Positions 1 to 6,751 of a stretch of DNA of 6,880 nucleotides are shown one piece after another. The notes beneath the pieces are model-generated. The model worked only from the letters and a program-made list of their open reading frames with translations. It had not been told where the DNA came from and did not search any database. Within the stretch, counting starts at the first letter, position 1. Every line of letters starts with the position of its first letter. This DNA comes from an uncultured Flavobacteriales bacterium (GTDB lineage Bacteria; Bacteroidota; Bacteroidia; Flavobacteriales; Vicingaceae), in contig CAMPHX010000066.1 in NCBI GenBank assembly GCA_946886085.1, positions 1 through 6,880 on the forward strand. The letters run 5' to 3'. The position numbers and the translations under genes are program-made.

Positions 1-8
1 TAGCTACA

Positions 9-39
9 TTTGGAACTTGATTTTTAAATTATACGTTTA
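9..39 (+). promoter_or_regulatory. Possible Bacteroidota-type -33/-7 promoter ahead of the porP/sprF-gldJ pair
   Basis: TTTG at 9-12 is followed, after 19 bases, by TACGTTTA at 32-39. The second element matches seven of the eight positions of the Bacteroidota -7 element as I know it (TAnnTTTG; the final G is A here), and the spacing fits the usual arrangement with a TTG-containing -33 element. If real, transcription would begin near 44-46, only a few bases before the ATG at 48, giving an almost leaderless mRNA. AT-rich sequence makes chance matches common, and only 47 bases of upstream sequence are visible, so a promoter further upstream or inclusion in a longer operon remains possible. Confidence 0.3.
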
Positions 40-47
40 AAAACTAC

Positions 48-1028
48 ATGATAAAAGGTAACATAATAATAAAAGGCGGCTTTAAATTAGGTTTAATAGC
101 TTTATTAACAGTAGTTTTCACAGGAAAATTGTTTGCACAAGACCCTGAGTTTACGCAGTTCTACGCTAATCAACTCTATTTAAATCCTGCATTTGCGGGG
201 GCATCTTACTGTCCGAAACTTTCATTAAACCATAGAAATCAATGGCCGGGGATAAGTGGTTCATTTGTTACTAATAGTGCTTCTTATGATCAGCATGTAG
301 ATGCGCTGTCTGGTGGTATTGGCTTATTGGTACTTAATGATAGAGCAGGAGAAGGAACTTTGAATACGATAAATGTAAGTGGTATTTATTCTTATGAGTT
401 ACAGGTTACAAGAAAATTTACCCTTAGAGCAGGTGTTCAAGGAACATGGGCTCAAAAAAGAGTTGATTGGGATAAATTAACTTTTGGAGATCAAATTGAT
501 CCAAGAAGAGGTTTTATTTTTAACACTAATGAAGTTCAAAGAGATGAACCAAGAAGTTTTGTTGATTTCTCTGCCGGTTTGTTGGGATATACTGAAAATA
601 TATTTGTTGGTTTTGCTGTTCACCATTTAACTCAACCTAATGAGTCAGTAATTGAGGGCATTAGTCCGTTACCTAGAAAATATACTTTTCATGCAGGTGT
701 TCAAATACCTATAGATAGTAAAGGTGAGCCGGCAACTTTATCACCAAATGTGTTAGTTCAACTTCAAGAAAATTTTTTACAAATAAATTTTGGTATGTAT
801 TACAATAAAGGACCTATTTATGGTGGGTTATGGTATAGAAATCAAGATTCTTTTATTGCTTCTATAGGTTTTGAAGCAGGTATATTAAAATTTGGGTATA
901 GTTATGATATCACAGTATCTAAACTAACCAATCAAACAGCAGGTTCTCATGAGTTTTCTACAGGAATGCAGTTTGATTGTAAACCTAAAAAACCTAGATT
1001 TAGAACAATAAGTTGTCCTTCTTTTTAG
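48..1028 (+). CDS. PorP/SprF-family type IX secretion system outer-membrane protein
   Basis: A 326-residue member of the PorP/SprF family, outer-membrane beta-barrel proteins of the T9SS. In characterised species, PorP is part of the secretion and motor machinery, while SprF paralogues help export or anchor particular large adhesins with a type B C-terminal signal. The N-terminus has a signal peptide: basic residues up to K13, a hydrophobic stretch L14-G26, and a likely cleavage LFA|QDPEF after A30. The family signature follows at once: FTQFYANQLYLNPAFAG (35-51), then HRNQWPGI (62-69). The rest alternates short beta-strand-like segments rich in Gly, Tyr and Phe. The C-terminus has two cysteines (C311, C323) in FDCKPKKP...ISCPSF, an ending I associate with SprF-type members. 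The ATG at 48 is the only Met before the signal peptide; an in-frame TGA lies at 18-20. It sits 35 bp ahead of gldJ on the same strand, so co-transcription is likely. Family assignment is firm; PorP versus SprF role, and the adhesin partner if any, are not determined. Confidence 0.92.
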   Translation: MIKGNIIIKGGFKLGLIALLTVVFTGKLFAQDPEFTQFYANQLYLNPAFAGASYCPKLSLNHRNQWPGISGSFVTNSASYDQHVDALSGGIGLLVLNDRAGEGTLNTINVSGIYSYELQVTRKFTLRAGVQGTWAQKRVDWDKLTFGDQIDPRRGFIFNTNEVQRDEPRSFVDFSAGLLGYTENIFVGFAVHHLTQPNESVIEGISPLPRKYTFHAGVQIPIDSKGEPATLSPNVLVQLQENFLQINFGMYYNKGPIYGGLWYRNQDSFIASIGFEAGILKFGYSYDITVSKLTNQTAGSHEFSTGMQFDCKPKKPRFRTISCPSF

Positions 1029-1063
1029 TTAATCTTAAAAAATAGTTTTAAAAATAAATAATT

Positions 1064-2566
1064 ATGAAACTGCAAAAAATAAATTTAATTTTCGTCTCAT
1101 TGGTAATTACTTCATTGTTTTTTACTTCTTGTAAGCATGAACAATCAAGTACAACCGGATGGAATTATAATGACCCAAGAAATGGAGGTTTTCAAAAAGT
1201 ACCTTATTTGGAACAAGAAACAGGTCCAGGTTTGGTTTTAATTGAAGGTGGTAGATTTACAATGGGTAGAGTAGAACAAGAGGTGAATTATGATTGGAAT
1301 AATATTCCAAGAACAGTTACCGTTTCTTCTTTTTATATGGATGAAACAGAAGTATCTAACTTTGCTTATTTAGAATACTTATATTGGTTAGATAGAGTTT
1401 TTTCATTAGATTATCCTGAAGTTTATGATAAAGCTGTACCTGATACATTGGTATGGAGAAGTAAATTAGCTTATAATGAACCTTATGTTGAGTATTATTT
1501 AAGACATCCATCCTACAGAGATTATCCGGTAGTTGGAGTAAACTGGTTACAAGCTAACGATTTTTGTGCTTGGAGAACTGATAGAGTTAATGAAATTATT
1601 TTAATTAGAGAAGGTTTATTTGAGCATTACCCTAACCAAATTAATGAAGATAACTTTAATACTGAAGCTTATATGTTAGGACAGTATGAAAGTGGAAAAA
1701 GAGTTGATGGTATTCCTGATTTAGATCCTAACAAGGAATTTAGAAATGTTAAAATGGAAGATGGTATTTTATTACCAAAATATAGACTTCCAACAGAAGC
1801 AGAATGGGAGTATGCAGCTTACGGATTAATTGGAAATACGATAGATGAATTAATTCCAGACAGAAAATTATATCCTTGGAATGGTCATGCAGTTAGAAAT
1901 TCTAACGAAAAGTATATTGGTCAGATATTAGCTAACTTTAAAAGAGGTAGAGGTGATAATATGGGAGTTGCCGGTAAATTAAATGATAATGCAGATGTTA
2001 CAGCACCAGTTTATGCTTATTGGCCAAACGATTATGGTTTATACAATATGGCTGGTAATGTTAGCGAATGGGTAATGGATGTTTACAGACCTTTATCTTT
2101 AGAAGATAATGATGATTTCAGACCATTTAGAGGTAATGTTTATCAAACTAAAGAGTTGGATGAAGATGGTTATATTGCCGAAAAAGATAGTTTAGGAAGA
2201 ATTAAATACAGAGATGTTGATACTGAAAAAGATAATTTAACGGACAGAAGAAACTATAAATCAGCTGACAATATTGATTATCTTGATGGGCATTGGGAAT
2301 CTAGTGTATACTATGGAGAAGTTGGTGCAGGTACTATAGATTCTGATTTTGATGAATTAGATAAACAAAAGCAAATGTATCAATTTGGGGAAACATCTTT
2401 AGTTAATGATAGAGCTAGAGTTTATAAAGGTGCTTCCTGGAGAGATAGAGCTTACTGGATGGTTCCTGGGACAAGAAGATATTTAACCGAAGAACAATCT
2501 ACTTCTTATATTGGATTTAGATGTGCTATGACAAGAGTTGGTAGTCCGGTTGGTTTAGGATATTAA
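1064..2566 (+). CDS. gldJ: GldJ, gliding motility / type IX secretion lipoprotein with FGE-sulfatase fold
   Basis: A 500-residue outer-membrane-type lipoprotein. In Flavobacterium, GldJ is required for gliding and T9SS function and stabilises other Gld proteins. A lipoprotein signal peptide ends in the lipobox FTSC, with C23 as the lipidated residue and K24 after it. The mature protein begins with the GldJ-like TGWNYNDPRNGGFQ (31-44). An FGE-type (SUMF1/EgtB/PvdO) domain then fills the chain: GPGLVLIEGGRFTMG (54-68), FYMDETEVSN (90-99), YPVVGVNW (154-161), YRLPTEAEWEYAAYG (240-254), NMAGNVSEW (328-336), KGASW (455-459) and GFRC (484-487). The two active-site cysteines of true FGE fall on W465 and T470 in my hand alignment, so formylglycine synthesis is not expected; this is usual for Gld proteins. 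A long acidic insert (about 346-450) separates the last two motif groups. The tail after GFRC is 13 residues. GldK is the nearest alternative; the N-terminal motif, the PDTLVWRSKLAYNEP segment and murF downstream favour GldJ. It is followed by a terminator. Confidence 0.9.
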   Translation: MKLQKINLIFVSLVITSLFFTSCKHEQSSTTGWNYNDPRNGGFQKVPYLEQETGPGLVLIEGGRFTMGRVEQEVNYDWNNIPRTVTVSSFYMDETEVSNFAYLEYLYWLDRVFSLDYPEVYDKAVPDTLVWRSKLAYNEPYVEYYLRHPSYRDYPVVGVNWLQANDFCAWRTDRVNEIILIREGLFEHYPNQINEDNFNTEAYMLGQYESGKRVDGIPDLDPNKEFRNVKMEDGILLPKYRLPTEAEWEYAAYGLIGNTIDELIPDRKLYPWNGHAVRNSNEKYIGQILANFKRGRGDNMGVAGKLNDNADVTAPVYAYWPNDYGLYNMAGNVSEWVMDVYRPLSLEDNDDFRPFRGNVYQTKELDEDGYIAEKDSLGRIKYRDVDTEKDNLTDRRNYKSADNIDYLDGHWESSVYYGEVGAGTIDSDFDELDKQKQMYQFGETSLVNDRARVYKGASWRDRAYWMVPGTRRYLTEEQSTSYIGFRCAMTRVGSPVGLGY

Positions 2567-2589
2567 CATTGTTTAGCTTATAAAAAATT

Positions 2590-2623
2590 AAAACCTCTTA
2601 TGAAATTCATAAGAGGTTTTTTT
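2590..2623 (+). terminator. Intrinsic terminator after gldJ, abutting murF
   Basis: A perfect 13-bp inverted repeat, AAAACCTCTTATG (2590-2602) and CATAAGAGGTTTT (2608-2620), encloses a 5-base loop, and a run of seven T (2617-2623) starts within the right arm. This is a textbook rho-independent terminator on the plus strand, 23 bp after the gldJ stop codon. The stem has an A-run at its 5' side, so it could also work weakly on the other strand. It lies across the ATG at 2600 that an automatic gene caller might choose for murF, and ends 12 bp before the preferred murF start. It therefore separates murF from the gldJ transcript or limits read-through into it. Confidence 0.88.
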
Positions 2624-2630
2624 ATGTTTG
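2623..2630 (+). promoter_or_regulatory. Possible -7 promoter element between terminator and murF
   Basis: TATGTTTG matches the Bacteroidota -7 consensus TAnnTTTG exactly. No convincing TTG lies at the proper distance upstream: the expected place is inside the terminator stem, where only TTATG (2598-2602) is found. If used, transcription would begin at or next to the murF ATG at 2636, giving a leaderless message. An eight-base degenerate match in AT-rich DNA is weak evidence; it is listed because murF otherwise has no visible promoter after the terminator. Confidence 0.2.
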
Positions 2631-2635
2631 TTTAT

Positions 2636-3922
2636 ATGGAAATTCAGGAATTGTATCATCTTTTTTTAGAAAAAGAAAATGTTTCTACGGATACTAGGAA
2701 TATTATTAAAGACAGTATTTTTTTTGCATTAAAAGGAGAAAATTTTGATGCTAATCAATTTGCCCAACAAGCATTAGATAATGGAGCATCTTATGCAGTT
2801 GTTGATGACAAAAATGTTGTTAAATCTGATAAATTTATTTTAGTAGATGATGTTTTAACTACCTTACAACATCTGGCGAATCATTACAGAAAACAATTTA
2901 AAATACCTGTAATAGGAATTACCGGTAGCAATGGAAAAACCACCACCAAAGAATTAATCTTTGCGGTTTTATCTAAAAAATATAAGACATTAGCCACCAA
3001 AGGAAACTTAAACAACCATATAGGAGTTCCATTGACATTGCTATCATTAAAATTAGATACAGAAATTGCAATAATAGAAATGGGAGCAAATCATATCAGA
3101 GAAATTGAGTTTTTGAGTAAAATTGCTGAACCCACTTTTGGAATAATAACCAATATTGGTAAGGCTCATATTGAAGGTTTTGGAAGTTATGAAGGTGTTA
3201 TTCAAACAAAGTCTGAATTATATAAGTTTATAAAGCAAAATGAAGGGGTTTTGTTTGTTAATGAAGATGATGAATTGTTAATGGATTTGTCTTCTGAAAT
3301 AAATAGAATTTGCTATGGAGAAAATGCAAAAAGTCATGATTTTAAATTAGTAGAAAGCTCTCCTAATTTAAAAATTGGATGGAACAACAATATAATCACA
3401 ACCAATTTATACGGAAAGTATAATTTCCCAAATATAATGGCTGCAATTTGTATAGGAGATTACTTTAATGTTGCTGAACAAGATATTATTGATGCAATAG
3501 CAAATTATGTATCTACTAATAATCGTTCTCAATTTGCCGAAATAGGAGGAAATACTTATTATCTGGATGCTTATAACGCTAATCCAACTAGTATGAATGC
3601 AGCTATAGAAACGTTTATTGAAGGAAAATTCTTAAATAAATTAATGATTTTAGGCGATATGCTTGAGTTAGGTAATGTAAGTGAAGAAGAACATCGTATG
3701 ATTATAGAAAAAGCGGTAAACAACCATTTGGCGACCATTTTTGTAGGAAATAATTTCTTTTCATTATCAGATAAATATAAAGATAATGAGTTACTCCATT
3801 TTTTTAAAAATTATGAAGAAGTAATTAACTGGTTTATTGAAAATAATCCTAAAAACAGAAATATTTTAGTAAAAGGCTCGAGGGGAATTAAGTTGGAAAA
3901 AATTGTTGAAGCCCAAAAATAG
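2636..3922 (+). CDS. murF: UDP-N-acetylmuramoyl-tripeptide--D-alanyl-D-alanine ligase
   Basis: MurF is the cytoplasmic ATP-dependent ligase that adds D-Ala-D-Ala to the UDP-MurNAc-tripeptide, completing the soluble peptidoglycan precursor. From the ATG at 2636 the protein has 428 residues, normal for the family. The N-terminal Mur domain begins MEIQELYHLF. The central ATPase domain has the P-loop GITGSNGKTTTK (94-105), an IEMGAN segment, NIGKAHIEGFG (173-183, with H178) and TKSEL with K192, the expected position of the carbamylated lysine. The C-terminal domain shows the MurF signature YLDAYNANPTSM (309-320), ILGDMLELG (338-346) and KGSRG (413-417). Start choice: ATGs at 2600 and 2624 are in frame, but 2600 lies in the terminator stem and both add residues (MKFIRGFFMFVY) that do not look like MurF, whereas 2636 gives a typical N-terminus. 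It is separated from gldJ by the terminator and converges with the AddB-like gene, 7 bp between stops. gldJ-murF adjacency is, as I recall, also seen in Flavobacterium. Confidence 0.95.
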   Translation: MEIQELYHLFLEKENVSTDTRNIIKDSIFFALKGENFDANQFAQQALDNGASYAVVDDKNVVKSDKFILVDDVLTTLQHLANHYRKQFKIPVIGITGSNGKTTTKELIFAVLSKKYKTLATKGNLNNHIGVPLTLLSLKLDTEIAIIEMGANHIREIEFLSKIAEPTFGIITNIGKAHIEGFGSYEGVIQTKSELYKFIKQNEGVLFVNEDDELLMDLSSEINRICYGENAKSHDFKLVESSPNLKIGWNNNIITTNLYGKYNFPNIMAAICIGDYFNVAEQDIIDAIANYVSTNNRSQFAEIGGNTYYLDAYNANPTSMNAAIETFIEGKFLNKLMILGDMLELGNVSEEEHRMIIEKAVNNHLATIFVGNNFFSLSDKYKDNELLHFFKNYEEVINWFIENNPKNRNILVKGSRGIKLEKIVEAQK

Positions 3923-3929
3923 AATAGTT

Positions 3930-6740
3930 TTAGTTACAAAACTTACAATAGTTAGAGCTTGAATTATGAGTGAAAGGAATGTCTTTTTCTATCATTTCTT
4001 CACAAATTGTTTTAATCTGATTTTCAAAATTAGTTAGTAATTCCACTGTTATTTTTCCTTCACCATTAAGATTGAACTTCATAAAATCGTTGGTAAGTTT
4101 TCTAAAAGAAATAATACCGGCATTACATTCTGTTGTGCCGCTTAAAAATTTTGAGTTGTTTTTGTGATAAAGTAAAGCATAAAATAAAACTTGAAAAGCT
4201 TTGTTTTTTTTGTTGGGCAATAATAACTCATCAAGTTCTTTAATCTTTAATTCAGCAGGCTCTACACTACCGGTTTTATAATCAATAATTCTATTTAAGC
4301 TGCCTATTGAATCGACTCTATCAATAGTTCCGATAAGTTTAACAGTATTGCCTTCAAATCCATAATTTGTTGTGTAGTCTAATTTTTGTTCTAACGATTT
4401 TACAACTAAAGTTTGCTGACTTTTTTTAACCAAATTCAATTCTCTTTTAAGAAAATTATTGATATAAGTTTGAGCAACAGAATAAATTAAAAGGTTTTTA
4501 CCACTTTTTAATTCAACATCACTAAAGCTGTTTGAAAAGACATCATAAGTAACCTTACTGGCATTTTTCAACATTAATTTTATGTGTTCTTCTTTAAGTT
4601 CTACATTAATAAATTCTTGGTAAAGCTGTTCGAAAATTTCATGAATAAAACTTCCAAAAGTGTTGTGTTCTATAGTTTCTTCAACGTCATCTTCTTCATT
4701 AATTTTTAAAATATATTTATAATAAAAATCTAACGGACAATTAATGTAGGTATTAAGTGCAGTAGGAGATAGCTGATTGCTCAAAATCTCCTTTATACGA
4801 TTTACTACTTCGTCAGTTTTTTCAATAGATATATTCGATTGTTCAAATTTAGAAGTAGGATAGTTGATTAGTTTTTTTGTGATTTTAATATTAGGCTTTT
4901 TGGAGTTATTTAATTCATGTTCAATTTGAGTGATAAATCTACTTTGCTCTCCGCTACCAAACTCATTCGTTTCAGTATTATGGGTTATAAAGATATTTTC
5001 AGCATTTTGTATTAATCTGTAAAAATGATAAGCATAAACAGCATCTTTTTCGTAATGCGTTGGCAATTGGTAAGCATTTTTTAAGTCGTAAGGAATAAAT
5101 GAATTAAAAGTTTTTCCTTTGGGTAAAACGCCTTCATTAGCACCAACAATAATTACATTTTTAAAGTCGATATTTCTTGTTTCCAGCATTCCCATTATTT
5201 GTAAGCCTTGTAGTGGCTCTCCATAGAGATCAATGGAAAAAGAGCTTAATAGTTGTCTGAAAATACTGTAAAATCCTTTAAAACTGGTTATAGCAGCTTG
5301 CTGAGTAAGTAACAACTCTAACTGATTAAAAAGTTTAGAAAAGTGAAATAAATACTCTAATTCCAGGTGAAAACTACTGGCAGTATTTTTTTTAATTAAT
5401 TGCTGATAATGTTCTTTTCCAATAGAAATAATGGTTTTAGAAATGCTTATTAAGTCTAAGATAGTTGCTTTTACCGGTAATTTAAAAGGCAGAATATCGT
5501 TTATAAACTGAAGTTTATCGTTATTAATAAAAACCCAATTTTGCTGTATAATTTTTGAATTAAGCTGTTCAATTGTTTGGTTTCCGATAATAACATTGCT
5601 AAAAGGAAGCCTAAACAGGTTGATTAAATCTTTGTAATGGTAGGTTAGAGTATCTTTTGAACCAAATTTTTCCGCATTCATAAAAAGCTGAAAAATGGTT
5701 TCAAAAAATATGGTAAGACTGGTGTTTTTTAAGGGATATCCCATAGTAACATTTACATTCTGAATTTCATCCGGAATAGATTGCATAATCGGAATAAGCA
5801 TGTTTTCGTCAGCTAAAACAATCGCAGTATCTTTATAATTATCTGTAGAATCAATTTTGCTTAAGATGCTCGATAAATATTTGGCTTGTCCTATTTGTTG
5901 AGGAATACCAATAATTTCAATGTTTTTGGTAGTTTGATTAAAATTATCATTTATCCAATTAAAAGGAGTGAAATTTTCTTTTTTAATATATTTTCTTAAA
6001 AAGAAACCACTTTCTTGCAAGTCGTCTTCCAAATAATACTTATCAGCATCCCAAAGAATTTCAGCTTTATTTTGTTTAATAAGCGAACTAATAATGGTTT
6101 CTTCGGCTTGGTTTAACGCATTAAAACCAACAAAAATTATTTTTTGCCATTGGGCAATTTTATTTTCAATAAAAAACTCAGGATTTTCAGCAATTTCTTT
6201 TGCTACCTTTCTAAAAGCCATCCCTTGGTAAGCCATGTTTTTGTTTTCTAAAGCGGTTTTATAAGTAGTGTAAAGCTGGCTAAGTTCTTTCCAAAATTTA
6301 AGGTATTGTTTCTGAAAGTCAGACAATTCTTCATTGCCTAAATTCCAAACTTCTATAGCTCTAATGTCGTTTATTTCTTTAAAAAACTTTTCAGGAGGAA
6401 TTAAATACCTGTCAATTTCATTAAAATCGTGCAATAAAATTTGCCCCCATTTAGAAAAGTCTTCGAAAGTTTCCGGAGCATCACTAATGTTTTTATAACA
6501 CTCATACAATTCAAATAACTGGTTGAGGTTATCTATAATTTCGGATGCTGAAGTTTTTTCAACAAAATCTTCTGTACCAATAATTTCTGGTAACCAAATA
6601 GGATTTTTAATTAATTTACTCAGTTCTTGTTTTAAAAATAATCCTGCACGTTTGTTGGGTAATACAATGAGCAGATGCTCTAGGTTTTCGTTGTATTTTG
6701 ATATTAGATGACTGGCAGTTTTATTTAAAAAAGTATTCAA
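3930..6740 (-). CDS. AddB-like PD-(D/E)XK nuclease / inactivated helicase, double-strand break repair
   Basis: A 936-residue protein resembling the diverged AddB (RexB/COG3857-type) proteins of Bacteroidota. AddB partners an AddA helicase-nuclease to resect DNA double-strand breaks for recombination. The N-terminus MNTFLNKTASHLI leads into LLIVLPNKRAGLFL (23-36), the family's PNKRA motif in place of an intact Walker A, so helicase ATPase activity is unlikely. ETRNIDFKNVIIVGANEGVLP (from 520) is the degenerate helicase motif region. The C-terminal nuclease has FGSFIHEIFEQLY with H700, GTIDRVD with D807, and IIDYKTG with D820 and K822, a complete catalytic set. Iron-sulfur cysteines: C668 in YINCPLDF, then C932 and C935 in YCKFCN at the very end; the usual fourth cysteine is absent. 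The start is TTG: an in-frame TAA lies at 6758-6756 and the first internal Met is residue 169, which would remove the PNKRA region. It follows an unidentified gene 11 bp upstream on the same strand. An AddA partner is not in view. A gene symbol is withheld because naming varies in this phylum. Confidence 0.85.
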   Translation of the reverse strand: MNTFLNKTASHLISKYNENLEHLLIVLPNKRAGLFLKQELSKLIKNPIWLPEIIGTEDFVEKTSASEIIDNLNQLFELYECYKNISDAPETFEDFSKWGQILLHDFNEIDRYLIPPEKFFKEINDIRAIEVWNLGNEELSDFQKQYLKFWKELSQLYTTYKTALENKNMAYQGMAFRKVAKEIAENPEFFIENKIAQWQKIIFVGFNALNQAEETIISSLIKQNKAEILWDADKYYLEDDLQESGFFLRKYIKKENFTPFNWINDNFNQTTKNIEIIGIPQQIGQAKYLSSILSKIDSTDNYKDTAIVLADENMLIPIMQSIPDEIQNVNVTMGYPLKNTSLTIFFETIFQLFMNAEKFGSKDTLTYHYKDLINLFRLPFSNVIIGNQTIEQLNSKIIQQNWVFINNDKLQFINDILPFKLPVKATILDLISISKTIISIGKEHYQQLIKKNTASSFHLELEYLFHFSKLFNQLELLLTQQAAITSFKGFYSIFRQLLSSFSIDLYGEPLQGLQIMGMLETRNIDFKNVIIVGANEGVLPKGKTFNSFIPYDLKNAYQLPTHYEKDAVYAYHFYRLIQNAENIFITHNTETNEFGSGEQSRFITQIEHELNNSKKPNIKITKKLINYPTSKFEQSNISIEKTDEVVNRIKEILSNQLSPTALNTYINCPLDFYYKYILKINEEDDVEETIEHNTFGSFIHEIFEQLYQEFINVELKEEHIKLMLKNASKVTYDVFSNSFSDVELKSGKNLLIYSVAQTYINNFLKRELNLVKKSQQTLVVKSLEQKLDYTTNYGFEGNTVKLIGTIDRVDSIGSLNRIIDYKTGSVEPAELKIKELDELLLPNKKNKAFQVLFYALLYHKNNSKFLSGTTECNAGIISFRKLTNDFMKFNLNGEGKITVELLTNFENQIKTICEEMIEKDIPFTHNSSSNYCKFCN

Positions 6741-6751
6741 TGAGGTAGCAT

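Noticed and set aside
1..40. Possible tail of an upstream gene (frame ending at TAA 38-40, about a dozen codons)
   Set aside because: The twelve or so residues have no resemblance to a type B C-terminal domain ending or any other known tail; too short to support a coding call.
1064..2566. Active formylglycine-generating or EgtB/PvdO-type oxidase
   Set aside because: The fold motifs are there, but the catalytic cysteines are not, and the lipobox, GldJ-specific segments and gene context indicate a structural motility/secretion lipoprotein.
2600..2635. Longer murF start at ATG 2600 (or 2624)
   Set aside because: The ATG at 2600 is inside the terminator stem, and the extra residues do not resemble MurF N-termini; MEIQELYHLF from 2636 does.
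3926..3943. Hairpin between the convergent genes as a bidirectional terminator
   Set aside because: Only six base pairs with one G-C pair around a six-base loop, no adequate T-run on the plus side; too weak to call.
6523..6711. A 62-codon plus-strand open frame inside the AddB-like gene
   Set aside because: It lies wholly antisense to a well-supported coding region with conserved motifs (PNKRA segment), has no recognisable domain, and is best explained as a shadow frame.
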